Of a stretch of 64,000 nt of DNA, positions 1-15,100 are shown piece after piece (within the stretch, counting starts at the first letter, position 1; each line of letters begins with the position of its first letter). The notes beneath the pieces were generated by a model. The model was given only the letters and a program-made list of their open reading frames with translations, made no database searches and was not told the origin of the DNA. Source of the DNA: Notospermus geniculatus (Eukaryota > Nemertea > Pilidiophora > Heteronemertea > Lineidae); contig NMRB01000815.1 of NCBI GenBank assembly GCA_002633025.1, positions 201,295-265,294 of the forward strand, read 5' to 3'. The position numbers and the translations under genes are program-made.

Positions 1-102
1 GGTAACCCTCTGGGTTACTTATACTGAGCAGGATTCCATTCAGCCGGTTTGTACGGAAATCTACGCGAGCGTTGTACTCAGGACCAACGAAATAATCTTT
101 TT
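1..102 (-). CDS. Laminin alpha LG5, first exon only (left arm, runs off the window)
   Basis: The acceptor TTTACATTGCAG is followed by an open frame reading [18 protein letters not shown] and [11 protein letters not shown], the first strands of the fifth LG module. The exon continues past the start of the window, so the C terminus and stop are not visible. Confidence 0.85.
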
Positions 103-3100
103 CTGCAATGTAAACAAAGACATACCTGTTCATAATGCAGCTTCAAGATCTGCATGGACAAAGGTCCAGCAGTTCTGCTTTTGGATTGGACAAAATAAAG
201 TTTGATGTTGATCACTCACCGAGTATGCCGTAAGCACCAGCGCTGAAATGGTTTCCTCGTTCCACCTGCAGGTAGCATATTCCTACATCTTTCTTCACAG
301 CGCCAGTGGCATCAAGACTAAGTGGAATACCAAGCATTTTGATATCTCTCAAGCATCCAGGGAAACTACTTCGAATCTGAAATAAACAAAAAGACAAATA
401 AGACATGATTTTAAGGTTGTTTCGGTCGATGCTATATATCTAGGGAATATCGGAAATGGATATATTATATATACATTGTACTTACGATTACGTCACCAGT
501 GACTATAGATTGTGGCAAACCTCCAATATATATTTTTCGCTGCAGGTTCATTTCTCCTTGGAAGTTAGCAGCAAATTCATTCCCTCCGTCGAGGGCCATG
601 GCTAACTTCTTCCCAGCCTTTGTAAACTGCAACTGGAAGCAGAAAATTGAATCAGAGATAACGTCGTAGTTTGCTGTTTTTGTTAGCAAGCAGAGGCCAA
701 CTGCTCAAGGAATTTAGGAAGTTGGGGGGGGGGGGNAGTTGGGGGGGGGGGGTGACATGTAGTTCGACATGTCTTTACTCCAGGACAGTGCTGTCCTTCA
801 GTCCTAGGTGCACGATGCCAAAGAGTTAGCTACACCCATAAATCTGTGAAAATAGAAAAGATTGAAGAAATCGCGAAGGAAAAACACTTACAAGATGCCA
901 ATTGCCGTCATCGTACCAGATATTCGTGCTGACAGAATCATGGAAGCCTGGATTAGGTGTAAATGACAGGGTAATCCTGCCATTGTTCACTTGCATTGCG
1001 AGGTATTCTGACTGGTCAGCACTCATAAAGTAAAAGATCAAACCATATGGTTTATACGTTCGGAAGTCGAGGGTTATATCGAAACTGAAGAAGAAAAAGG
1101 AAAGAAGAAACGTTAAGATGTTCATTATGAATTTTTATGCAGGAGTTTCCGATCTACATGTAAGAAGTCAGTTCAAATGTAAAGCACGAATGCCCACCTC
1201 AATGATCAGGGCCCAGTTTCACAAACAATCTTAAGTCTAAAGTTGGACTTAAGTCATCATGTGACCAGGTTTCAGCAAATCAGATGACTTCATTTCAGAC
1301 TTAAGTTTTTTCTTAGACTTAAGATTCTTTGTGCAACCGGCCCCAGGTCTACCACAGTAGATTGAAGGCTGTTGTAAACAATGAAATGGTCCATGGACCA
1401 TGTGCTCACCTGGTGTACCAGAAGAACGAACAACAAGTGTGAAGTCAATATGTTCCAGTGAAACATCATACCAGGTTAGATCATTCTTTGTGGTTGTTCA
1501 TGTGGTATGCGCCAAAGTACATTTTTCAAGATGGACGACTGGCGGCCATATTTGAAGTGCAATAGAGCTAAAATTTGGCAAACATATAGAGGGTTCCTAC
1601 ATATTCGCACCAAGTTACAACATTCTAGCTGCTGTTCTTCATGAGATATTGGCTAAAGTCCCATTTTCTAAATGGCCGACTGGCCGCCATGTTTAAGTCG
1701 AAAAGAGTCCAAATTCGATGTACGCATGTACCTAGATACATACAATTTCAAAATGCTTCAGGAATAAGGTAATAAGACTTACTCTCCTACTAGTAATGAT
1801 GCATCAAGTTCTAGTTGACCGTGGCTGTCTGGAGTATGACCGAAGCTAAAACCTCGTGGGACGTTTTTGGGTTCAACTGCTCTGGCACATTTACTTGGTA
1901 GAGTCTGAAAGCATAAAAGTCGAAAATCCTCGTAGCCTACTCCTAGATATCAACCTCTCTTTGTCATCTTCCAAAGCTAACAACATGGCCTTTATATACA
2001 AAAGCTCATAGGCCTAGATTACCATCTCAAACTGTTTGCCTGCAAAGATGCCAACACCGAATACAAAGTTTCTGTGTGCATTCCGAAGGCGCAGTTCGTT
2101 TACCATCAACAAGGGGAATGGAAACCTACCGTTGTTGCCACAGTTGGGTCAGGAGCAATGGTGAACTGAGAATCGGGAGCTTGAGTAGGCTGTACGACGA
2201 TATTGGCTGTAAGGTTGGCTTGAGCGTGCTTTAAAGCACAGCGACCGATGTCCGCGTTTTTGAACCCCTTGTTATTGTCCATGTAGATTAATCTGAAAAA
2301 GAGTATCTGCATGTTACGAAATTCTTGGCAGTATCCTGGGGAAATAGTCCATGCTGTTTATCATACATGTAATTCATTTTGGCCTGATTGTAAAATTTGA
2401 TGCTTTTTTGACAACCTACTTTCCATTAACAACTAGATTGAATATGCATCCGAAATATCCCTTCATGGTAGCAAATATCCCAGATCCAGAAATGTCTTCC
2501 CTCCCCTCAGGCACGCCACCAATAAAAACACCATCTTTAGAAGCATCTCCTAGATTGATTCTTGTAGGCCCACGCGGGAGACGGGCATTGCCAACTTTTT
2601 CATCGTCTATGACCATATCAATCCTGAAAAGAAAGCCCAAAGAATCCACATTATAGTGTAGCCCAGGCTTATGAACTCTCCGTTTTGTTCTCCGGTTCAT
2701 TTTTTTGCCGTACGATGGTGGAATATGAAGAAGTCAAATGGTATAAACGTAATGCATTGATTATCACCTGAAAGGTATTTCCCTATCAAAGGACTGCTTT
2801 ATTTTACCAATACTTACAGCCGTCTTGTTTTTATAATGGTCACACTGTGGACAAGGTCATCGTTGTACCTTTTCTTCGATCGGATGCCGACTCCGCCACG
2901 TCCTGCATTGAATCGGGCATCAATATACCCATCAATGACAGATATAGAAACATGATGCTGGAAAACAAAAAAAAATCGTTTTTTAACCATGCTTCACTGT
3001 TGAATGAGCGAAAGTAAAACTGTCTTGTAACATGGAAAGTGAAATCAGCGGTTTAAGGGGCTCATTTAGGAATGTCCTAGCGTAGTTTAACCCTTACCTC

Positions 3101-6100
3101 TTCACCTTCATGTTGTCCTTTTGCTAAGAAGATAACACCCTCAGGTTCCATGGTAACGAATGAGAATGATAAGTCGCTATCTCGGCTCAGCTCTTGTGGA
3201 GGGAGTTCAAGATAGCCATCAGAATAGAAGCCACTAGTCCTCGCCTGAAATGGGAAAAGCCGACGAGGGACGGTGTAGTTATTGTCTTGTCCACTTTATT
3301 TAGCTCAAAAAAATGTAAGTGCGCGGTCGAGAGACTGTAGGTACACCTTCGAACGACTCTGATTTCCAGCCTTCAAAAAATATCACCGTGAAAAAGAGCA
3401 TTGTCTGTAGGGGAATAAAACTACTTACACTGATGGCACAACCTGAGTTGATGCCGTAATAATGTCCAGAAAGAATATTTTGAGGCACAAGACCTCTGGA
3501 TGAGACTTGAACATCCCTCATACAACCAAGGAACTTTGTTGTTGTAACATTCAAGCTGAAATGCGAAAAGAAATGTTTGTAACAGCATCAAATCGTGATG
3601 TGTAAGGCTAAATCTCGGTGAAATGCACTATAGGACTAATGCATGCAACATCAAGCCTGTTGTCTATTGAAATGCCCATGACGCATCTGCACGGCGATGA
3701 TCAACTTGGAGACAGTCTCCAAGTTGATCATCGACGTAAAAAGCAAGTCTTACTTACTCTTCCAAAAGTTTATGCATTGAATCTGGGACTCCTCCATAGA
3801 ACAGCGTACTGTTGAGTAGTTCAAGACCTATATCTTTGCCTGGACCTGCTATTCCTGAGATGATCTCTTCACCAACTTGGAGACGACCTACAAAAGCAAT
3901 AAAGCTTAGTTTAGCTTTTATACACTAAAACGTGTACAAGTTGATAACGTTTGTAATTTTTGCAACGACAATTCTGATCAAGTCTGAAGTGACGCATACA
4001 CGCGCAATATTTTTTGCCAACATGAGGATCAAAATGGGCAATATTATTGCCAATCTTTCTTCTACCCATCATGCCAGAAGCACATGCCCTATTTTGTGCC
4101 CCATATTGTGCAATAATATAGACCGTGTGTGGACCCCTTTCACTAACCTTGTAGCCCATTTCTGGCAGCGTTGATCTGAACCCACTGGTCGTTGTTATAC
4201 TGCCGAACACTTTCGATCCTGGCTCGAGTATTACCACTTAACTGGTACTGGAATACCACACGACCATCGACAATCTCGATAGAAAAGAAGTCTTTCTGGA
4301 AAAGCCAAAGAAGATGTTCCTTCAACAGAGCCTGTCCCAAACTCGGCAATCGGCAATCAAACTCAAACCATTAGAGGTGACGCAATATCTTGTAGAACCA
4401 AGTCAACTTACGTCTCTCTGGTTGACGGATATAAACACGAGGCCATTGTTCCAAACCGTCTTGAACTGCATCAGAACAAATAATTTCCTGTTGGTGTAAC
4501 GTCTGACCTGGGGTAGCTCAGAGAAACCATTACCGAGGAATTGGTAAGTACCAGCTGGTGGGAGCTCTGCCGGCCTGAAGAGTAACAAAAATACAGTTAT
4601 TTAGCTGGTTCATTTTCAAAACGAAAAGTGATAAACCAAGTACCGGTACAGGTGCAAAACTTTTGGTGAACGTGAGAGGATATCAAGTTGAGTACTTGTA
4701 GGTTAAAACATCTTATGGTGGTGATGATGACTCACTAGAGGTTATACGTGTATTGCTACTTACGATTCGATACATCCACCACAACTTTCATGATTCGTTG
4801 TCTTTAAGAAATTATGTAGACCTATCCTTTTGCCATCGAATTCCAATTCACTTAAACATCCAACGAAGCTGCCAGGTTCAATCTCAGTGTTGGGCATCTA
4901 AAGAAAAGGATAGAAAATATAAAACGATCTAGGAGTTCTAAAACATTCAATGGATTTGTTAAAAAATCGATATTGGCAGGTATCAAGATCATAAGCACAT
5001 ACCTGGACCTCCGGTGGGACACCCCCGACATAGAGAGGGGTCAGTCGATTAATGTCCAATCGGGTGAAGTAAGGGAAAGAAGAGGCAGTGACTGTCTGCG
5101 ATTCTCCGCTCACCATTTTTTTCACTGTCAACTGACCAACATTCCCAGCCCTGAAATAGATCGGAAATTCAGTGAATTTACACTTACAGGAGAGGCTGAC
5201 ATGGAATTTGTAACGGGAGCTGGTGCACTATTAATGCTCCGTCAGATAAACCAGAGAAAAAGCGCGGAAATTACGTGTACCAAGAGGTTCACTCATCCAT
5301 ACATCCAACTCCCCCCCCCCAGTTTTAATTCTATTTCAATGCCATCAACAACCTCCGCCATCCACCCTACCTCTGTGCCTCAACCCTGTACCATCTCTCA
5401 GCTTCCTTCTCAAAGCTTCTCTCTGGGAGAATGTCCATCTTGTTTTCCACAACCCTCGGTCCTCCACCAGCGTTCCAAGCCATCCTTACCCTCCCTCTCT
5501 TGAGATAGAGGGTCAGGAAATCACTGGGCTGTAAGGAAGAAATTCCGAGTAAGATTTGAGTTGGGTGCCAGAAAGATTAGAGTTGGGTGCCATAAGGTTT
5601 ACAGAATGGTTCTCTTAGCACTGTTTACTTCCGAGGCGATAATTTTCATTCACATTTTTCAACGAGTCAGATAGGCATACACACGGTACTTTGTCCCGTT
5701 ACCGTGCCGTTGAAACTATACTACAACCCGTAGAACTACGCTACTACCCAGACACCGATGAAACTTTACACTCCAACCCCTAATACCGTCGGAACTGTGA
5801 GCAAGTGCCCCCATACCGTCGAAACTGTAAGCAACTGCCCCTAATACCGTCGAAACTGTAAGCAATTGCCCCTAATACCGTCGAATGTGTACTACATGTA
5901 TAATCCTACCTGTGGTCCCTGTTCGATGTAAAGCATCATCATATAGGCCTCACTGATGTTGGTCTTTAAGTTGAAGCTGATGGTGTTCATAGTACCAGGC
6001 TCTGTATCAGGCTTGTATGTCCTCACACATCCGCCTCCACATTTGAGTGACACACGAATCTGGAAAAAACGGTGTTGACATTGACATCACTTCTGTATTC

Positions 6101-9100
6101 ATCATTGACACTTAAATCGTCAGAGCCTACAGGAGGGCTATTAAGAACTACCAAAGAATGATGAACGGTGTATGTAATCATAAAAGGAAGGGTAGGTTAG
6201 TGACTGAACAGCTCATTTAAATAGAATGTTGACAACTTACGGTGTTCGCCTGTTGCCTTGCCAATCTTATCTTGTCTCGGAGAGAGAGAAGACTGGCCTG
6301 GATATCATCATTCTTCGCCTCAAGAACTCGCTTTTTATTCAGTAGTACTTCGCTGGAATTCTTCGATCTGATTCTATTGTAATTACTTTCGTCAACTGAA
6401 AATGGATACGTCCAGTGTGGTAAGTCAACATTTCACAGAAATTCTTCAATAACACTCTGAAGGGAAAGTTGAAAGTTGGAATTTCATTCAGTCAACATCT
6501 CATCGAGGTTATGCTTACTGATATTAGGTATGTCAGTGATTGTTGGCATCGTATCCTTTATTTCATCTAGTTTGGCCCCCAGGTTGTCTATCTTGTTCTT
6601 TGTTACCATGATCTCTGCTAAGGTAGGTACAGTTATTGCCTCGGCTCGGCTGACGGTCTCATTTGCTGCTTTCGCTTTATTCAAAATGGCTGGAAGTTGA
6701 AGTACAAGAAGACAAAGATTACTCAGCAGTTGGTATAATCCAATCCAATGATGTGGAGTTAGAACATTAAAAGAATGAGTTTGAAGATTAAAGTGACTGG
6801 AATGGTGTGTCTATCCGGTTTGAGAACGTACCTAGCCTGCTTTTATTCAACATAGAGACCGAGTTGTCTAGCAGCATCTTCTCCCTTCGAACATCAAAAA
6901 GAGTACTGTCGGTCCGATCCAACAGCTTGCTCATGTTCCTGAGGTTGCCTTCAAGTGCTGAAAAGTCAGATATACGTACAAATAACTTTAAGATGGCCAG
7001 GGGAAACGTACAGTTTGTAGGTAGAAATCCTACTTCTGAGTTGCTCAAGGAACGAGAGTAGGGAGCGCTCCAATAAAACTGCGTTCGGAGTCAAGGAAAA
7101 CGCTGTTAAAAGAATCGATAGGCTACCAGATAAATTCGGAGGTCCTGCTTATTCCCTTTACCTACCCACTGTCTTATTCTTCTCCATCTGTGCCCTTGTT
7201 CGTAATTCAATACTATCATTCGTGACCTTCCTCGCCTCAACATCTATTAACACACCAGACTTGGTCTTAGCGACCTCAATCGCTTTCTCGCCCGCCGCTG
7301 TCGCATTGTTGCCCGCCATCTTGGACTCGCCAATGGCGTCGACCATATTTTCGTATACAGTCGCTGCCTTTATTGCATCTGCCGACAGAAGCCGGGAACC
7401 ATTGAAGAGACTGAAAGAATTATAAGTAAGTATTACGTTTTTGTCAATGACATTCAACTACAGCTGTAATTCGACATCGTTTTGTTGAGAAAACAAGCTT
7501 AAAATCAACCAGTTTTCTCTTCCCTGCTTGCGAAACTGACGATAGCGAAACTCTTACCCTTCCATGTGGCTGGCCTGCCGCAACAAATTCTTAGCATGTT
7601 CAGTCGCATTCCTGACAACGGGGTCCACACGAGGTATATTCTGCTTAAGCAATCCTGTTGCATTTTCTATGTTGATCATGGCATCAGCTAGTTCGGTCTT
7701 CTCCATTTCAAACATCTGCAAAAAACGATAGATGGTGACGTTCAGTACAATCCTCTTTGCCAATTCAATAATTGATGACAATTTTATTCGCCTTTCGCAC
7801 CACATAATAGTAATATGTAATCCTCTCTGGGGATTTCTAAATGACCAATCAATTCCAGAACATTATCAGACTACATGTAAATCCTTCCCCAAACAACTCC
7901 AGCGAAACAATACAAATGAAAAGGCTGTTCCGTCTCTTACCTCCATATTAGATGGGACTGTTTTTTTACACAGGGTGGAGGCAATCTTGTCAGTTTTCAT
8001 GGCCTTCTCTATCGTCATATCCACTTCCTCGAACATGTTCATGATATCTTGATTTTGTCCCTAGAAATGACAGTGAAACAATGTACGACATAATATGATG
8101 ACGGTTTTGCATTGCCCACAGGATGGCGTCCTTCACTGAGAAGTTCCCCATTGGAACTGGTGACCATTACGATTGACCGTTACGGTTGATTCCAATGTTA
8201 CCGAACGAAAAAATGATCATCTACATCATCAAATCATGATTAACGTACCTCTAATATATCCAACATCCTTTTATTCTTTTTATTCAGTTCCTTGGCTGTC
8301 TTCGACTGCACCATTGATTCATTAATGTACTTAGGAAGATCAGTCAATTTTGCTTTTAGCATCTTCAACCGGTCATAAAGTTCAGTCAGGTTGTGTTTGG
8401 TAGGTGGATTGAGAAAGTCCTTCACTTTATTTACCAGGTCTATAGCCGCCCTGGAAAGTAGACATGTTATTTCATTTTTTTTTTATGGCTCATTTGGGAA
8501 GGTTACCACAAACTCTTACATGATCGATACCTATTGACAACAGATCTTATTCACAAAGCCACTGTAACTATAAGGGCACATAAATCCTTTGGCTGATATT
8601 CATAAAAGCTAGCAAATGCTTTTACTTCAAGTTCTGTAGTGCATTTACATTGGACTTTGCTGTGCAAATCTTAAGTAAAAGCATTTGCTAACTTTTATCA
8701 ATACCAGCCTTTGTCAGACTGATAGTGAACAATAGTTTTCCCGCAACTGGACAATAGTTTACGCACTCCGTAAAATTACGACAGCTTCGTGAATAAGGTC
8801 CCTAATTCCTTGAAACGAAGTCGATCTATAATTACTACGACTAGAAATCTTACTTCTTCTCTTTGTTTGCTTTCCTTTCTGGTCGAGAAAAGTCCCTCTT
8901 TTTAATAGATCGGAGAATTCCCTCGGCTCTGTTGATCAGTTTTGACATACGGTCATCAGACAAGAACTTTGTCTTGTTTGTCAACTGGTCGTGGACCTTC
9001 GTAACAAAATCTGCAACAAAGACGGTTTTTACCAAATAAAAGCAAAATGGTGACTCAAACTCCTCACATCGATCGTTTGCGGCCAAATTCCAGTAGATTG

Positions 9101-12100
9101 TGTTGACGAGGTGGACAAGTTTTGAAAAGCAATGCCAGTAAGAAGAAAACGTCATCTTTCCTTTGTGGTCCAAATGCCATCGTTGGTTCATGGGCAAAGG
9201 AATGGACAACAACAAGTGCAGTATTATTTCAATGTGTTACAATATAACAGTGTTGATTACGTAATAATGTACCTTTCACATCTCTATGAATGTTGTTATT
9301 CATCACCACGAGATCGACCGCCTTGTTTTTTAGTTCTCGTGCTGTTGTTCGTGAAGCATTGCTTTTTGACTTTGTATCTCTTATCTGAAAGCAGGTTCGT
9401 GAAAATTACAATCTTAGTAATGTCATAACGAATAAAATAAAGAATGAATGTGTTTTTGCTTACCTCTGACATGGATGGAAAAAAATATGGAAAAATCTGG
9501 TCTATTCATTGGTCTTACCTTCATTTGGGAATCTGCCACCATTTTTCTAGCTGGAACTTCGTCCTGTCGCAACGTGTTTATGGCATCCAGCCGAGCCTTC
9601 TCATGTTTATCCTGAAATACAGCAAATATTTTTATATACATGTACATCTCTAAATCAGGTAAGCGAATGGTAAGAACGGTGAAACTGTTTAGATACACTG
9701 AATGTAAATTTTGCCAAAGAGAAGAGTCCACGCGTTTTGAATGTAATGTTTCACCTTTAGGTATTTAGTGGCATTTTCAATAGTGTACAGTCGTTGCCAT
9801 GGCACCACTGAGGCTGCAGTAACATCCATCTTTGCCGACTGTGTCTCCATCTCATCTAATGTCTCCATAAGATCCCTGGTGCATCCTTTGTCACAGGCTA
9901 GGAACAAGAGTAACAGTGGATGTACAGATAATCGACAAAAACGATGAAAGAGAGGCGGATTAAGTTTCAGATCTCAAAGTCTCTACATCTACAGGCCAAA
10001 CACTGCCAAAGGGAGTCATCCACATCAACAAATCAATGTAGGGCACTGTCCCAATGCCCCCCCCCAAAGTACCCTATTTCAAGAAATCTGGAATGTGCTC
10101 ATTCTGGAGGTAACAGAATTTTGTTTGTAAACAAACGACGACAAATGTTGTCAATCAGCCACCTTACATGGCCTGAAATCGACAAACCTTTGAGAGCAGA
10201 ATCTTTCTAAGTCCCTCCAACGATGTTACAAACTTACATTTACAGGTCCCAGCAACCACAGCAAATCTTGGTTCGCACTTGTCACACATCTTCCCAGTAA
10301 TTCCTCCCTTACATGGACACTGCCCTGTGCTATCGCATGTGTCGTTAAACGAGCCCATGTCATTACAATTACACGGCCGACAGAAACTGCCAAGTTTTGT
10401 TGGTTCACCGTAGAAGCCTACACCGCATCTAGAAAGGTAAATTAACGATTCGGATTGTCAGCTTTTAGAAAAGAAAAAAACAAAGAAGATTCTGAATCTG
10501 GAAGTGGGAATGTCATTCTACTGAAAAGGCATCGCTGTTACAGAATCATAAAGCAATTGTCCTTTTACAGTCTCCACTCATCAATCAGTAAACTACTGGC
10601 CATGGGGCATTTGAATTCGTGAGAAAGCATTCTTTAGAAGGTCTTTGGATTAAAAGATTGCTAAGTAATGTTCGAAGCAAATGCGGTAAGCAAGACGTCA
10701 ACGGATGGGACTTGGTTTGATGAGGCACAGCTCGATGGGGAAGGTAGGGAAGGGTAGAAAGCCAAACTTACCTCTCACACTTATCACCAATATAACCTGG
10801 CGGACAATCTGTGCAGATGTAATTTCCTGGTTTGGGTTTGGGATTGGTAGCAATGCATCTAGGGCTGAAGCTTTAAGGGAAAATCTTGGTAAACAACTTA
10901 TTTGGTGGAGGAAACTTCTCCTAGCTGAAACATTCGTAGTTAGAAACAACTTGTTTGGTGGAGGAACCTTCTCCTAGCTGAAACATTCGTAGTTAGAAAC
11001 AACTTGTTTGGTGGAGGAAACTTCTCCTAGCTGAAACATTCGTAGTTAGAAACAACTTATTTGGTGGAGGAAACTTCTCCTAGCTGAAGCATTCGTAGTT
11101 AGAAACAACTTATTTGGTGGAGGAAACTTCTCCTAGCTGAAACACTTGTAGTTAGAAACAACGATCCTGGTTTTCATCTACCAACAGGATGGGATCAACG
11201 AATTCCTTGGACTTCAAACGCACAAATCTGTGCGAGCAGCAACAACGGTAGAAGAAATACGTACTTGTTTTTTGGATTGACAAGTGGACACTTGCACCTC
11301 CTGCACGATCCTGGACCGAGGGTAGCATTGCCATAGTAACCAACCTCACAGACATCACACTTGTCACCTTCAGTGTTGTTGGAGCAATTCTGCATAACAG
11401 ACGGACAGACAGACACTGTTTAACTGACCGAAACATCACCAGTATAGTAACTGGCTACGGTCGAGAAATACATGTAGGTTAGTAATAGTAATTTTGATTT
11501 TGGTGGGAAATATTTGCTGGAACGGAAGACACTGGCCAAAATATCGACTTACAAAACATCTCCCGTTTTCTTTGTCACAAACAGATGAGTGATTGTTACA
11601 ATTGCATGCCTTTGCATCACCAATCAAGTTCTTTGGGTCTGGGTCCTTCAAGAAATCGTCACCCTTTTCTCTGTAGTACCCTTCGGCTGGATCCTTAAAG
11701 AAAAAAACAACAGACATGACAGAGAGATGTAGCAGGTACACAGTGATGTGGTGAAGAAAGGGATTTTATAGGCAAGAAATTCATACTTATTCCCATTTAG
11801 GCCTTACCTGACAAGACGACCCTTCATACTGCGGAGGGCATTTGCACATTTCTACCCCAGTTGCATTGGGTCCAGTCATATTCTCCCCTGGTGCAGCATA
11901 ATCAAGGCTGACTCTCTTCAGACTAGCAAAGCTTATCGAGGTTGCTGATGGTGCTGCACGGACCAAGAGGGACTGGACGTTCTGTAAGGCAACCAGGAGC
12001 ATCTCCCTGGAGACAGGCCGACGGTCGTGAGTGTTCAAGTCTGACCAGTTTTCCTGAAAATGAAACAAATGTTCAGGGACCTTATTCACAAAGCAGCCGT

Positions 12101-15100
12101 AACTTTATGGGCAAGCAAGTCTTTTGTCAGGCTGATAGTGAACAATAGAGTCCCTCAAATGGACAATAGTTTACGAGATCTTCGTGAATAAGGTTCCAGA
12201 AACGGTATTGTTCAAATACTTGAAATGTAAGTTGGTGCAAGGGTTTCTTGGAAAGATCGGCATACACATTATGACAAAACATACGACGGATATTTTCTCC
12301 TGTGTTTCAGATAGCTACATGTAGTCTACAGGGCACATGTAACATTTCAAAGCATTGAAGGAGGCTCATAATGTACACCAAAAGGTCGATCGCTCCCTTA
12401 TCTATTTTTGATATTACTGAATATCTGCCATTTTAGGAATGATGATATGATACATGTATATTAATAACAATATTGTTGAACATCGTAAATCTATCTTCGT
12501 GATGGCCATTTATAACATTGATTTATAAATGTTTCCTGATTATCGTGTCCTTGGGTTTTCATCAACAACATAACAAAGCGCCATCAATGTGTTCCTTTAT
12601 TTAGGTCCAGTTGCTCGACATGAGAAGATGCAAGTATTACTGTAACGGCCCCTTCAGTCATGATGGCTAAATTTTCATGGCAGCCATCTCGCCTATCCGA
12701 CGTATCTGAGCCACAAATGAGGCGGGTCTCAGAATTCCTATCACATCAGCAATGATACTGGCGACTGGTTTACCCTGACTCGCACAATGGTAAGAACCCC
12801 TACCACGGACGAAGCCGACAATGGCCTGACAAGGGTGATGACCTCATTAACATTGGCACATCTGGATAAGGTCTTGGCATTCTTTCAGGGCTATATGACG
12901 ATCATCATTGCATCTGCTGGACTTTTGGGGAACGGCCTTTCTTTAGTTGTGTTCATACGAACAAGAAGGAAACAGGATGCTAGTATTCATTACTTGAGTT
13001 GCTTGGCCGCTTCGGATACCGCCTATATTGTTGCAACGCTAGTCACAGTATGGCCCCGACAAGGCCTACAGTTCATCGTCGACTACACGCCAGTTGATAT
13101 CATGACTATTTCGACGTTCTCTTGCAAAATATCTAACTACATTCTCATGATATCGAGCTTCATGTCAGCATGGCTGATCGCAGCGTATTCCGTGGAAAGA
13201 GCCATTGTTGTTTGGTTTCCGCTAAAGAGAGCCAATATCACGACAAAGAAACGTTTTCTGGCCATCGGAATCGTATTTCTGATGTCCGCTGCGACAACTG
13301 TCCATCGTCCTATCTTGGTAGATGTGTACTTCGGATATGGAATGGTCCTTTGCTACTACATAGGTAATGTCACAATGCAGTTAGCTCTACTAGAAGTTGA
13401 CTGGGGACTGTTTTTCTACATCCCTTGTGTCATCATGCTGGTTGCAAATTGCTTCATTCTGATTGGAATCTTCCGTGGTTCTCAAAAGCGAGCTGAGATG
13501 TCAAAAGACGACAGGCAAGACATGAAGATCCTGTTGAATCTACTGCTTATTTCTTTTACTTATATAGTTCTTATGACCCCCAACGCCGCCGTCTGGCTGT
13601 TGTACGTTATATACTCAAATATGAACCCTGACCCCTCATTTATTGACCTTCTTATCAAAATCGCCGGTTTTTGCGATGTAATCGGCCTGTGCAACTTCGC
13701 GTTCAACTTCATTATCTATGGTTGCACACTGCCATTTTATAAGGCAGAACTGAACAGTATGTTTTGCTGCCAAAGAAAAAAGTGACTTCTTTAGACAGAC
13801 TCACACTTGATACGACGGTGTAATATGAAATATGGAACCTACCAGACCTCGGCGAAAGTCCTTGTTACTTGTTATCAAGTATTATGACTGAATATCTGCA
13901 ATTTACATGTTGTTTAATTGATGTTATACTGAACATCGTTAATCGAGGCTATATTCATGATCGTCTTTTATAGCATTGCTATAAATATTACGTTTCTTAA
14001 TAACTGCATTCGTGTGCTTCCTCAACAACACATCTAAGGACCATTTGTTTGTTTAATCAAGACACATTGGTCAACACGTGCAGACAGCTACAGGGTAGTA
14101 CATGGATGAATCACTGCAATAACTAATTCAGTACTGGCAGCTGGATGCTTACAGCAGCCATCCTACAAATCCGTATCTTAGCCACAAAAGGAGGCGCGTC
14201 TCTGAAGGTTTCCTACCGGGTATCCTACACCATCCTCGCACCCAGGGTCTTCACAACCGCTCCCCTCCTCACATTGTTTTACTCGTTCATGTCAGGGAGG
14301 GGCACGACCGTAAATGACCTGAGATTCTCGGATGATGCCACACTGGAGACTGGACATACACAATGGTGAAAATCACTACCACGGAAGAACCTGACAACGG
14401 CCTGACAAGGGTGATGACTTCACTGGCACAGCAGGACAAAGTGTTGGCATTCTTTCAGAGTTTTATAACGATCATCATTGCATCTACAGGACTTTTGGGT
14501 AACGGCCTTTCCTTAGTTGTGTTTATACGAACTAGAAAGAGAGAGGATGCCAGTGTACAATATCTAAGTTGTTTGGCTATTTCAGATACTGCCTATATCG
14601 TTGCCAATCTAGTGCTAGTATGGCCTCGGCAAGGCCTACAGTTCATCACCGACCACACGCCAGTGGATATCTTGACAATTTCAACATTCTCTTGCAAGAT
14701 ATCGAGTTTCATCATGATGATATCAGGCGCCACGTCAGCATGGCTCATAGCAGCGTATTCGGTGGAAAGAGCCGTTGTTGTTTGGTTTCCGCTAAAGAGA
14801 GCAAATATCACAAAGAAAAAACGTTCGTACGCCATTGGAGCCTTATTTCTGATATGTGCTGCGATGGTTCTTTATCAGCCTATCCTATCTGATGTGTACT
14901 TCGCTTATGGTATGTTCCTCTGTAATTATGTAGTTAATGCTGTAATGCAGTTAGTGATACAACAATTTGACTGGGGACTGTATTTTTACATCCCTTGTAT
15001 CACCATACTGGTTGCTAATTGCTTCATTTTAGTCGGAATTTTCCGTGGTTCTCGCAAGCGAGCTGAGATGTCAAAAGACGACAAGCAAGATATGAAGGTT

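Noticed and set aside
4973-5503. 176-residue plus-strand open frame over LG1
   Set aside because: Antisense shadow of two LG1 exons and the intron between them; no recognisable protein.
10893-11163. CRISPR-like array
   Set aside because: The units are contiguous 53-bp tandem repeats without spacers, in a eukaryotic intron.
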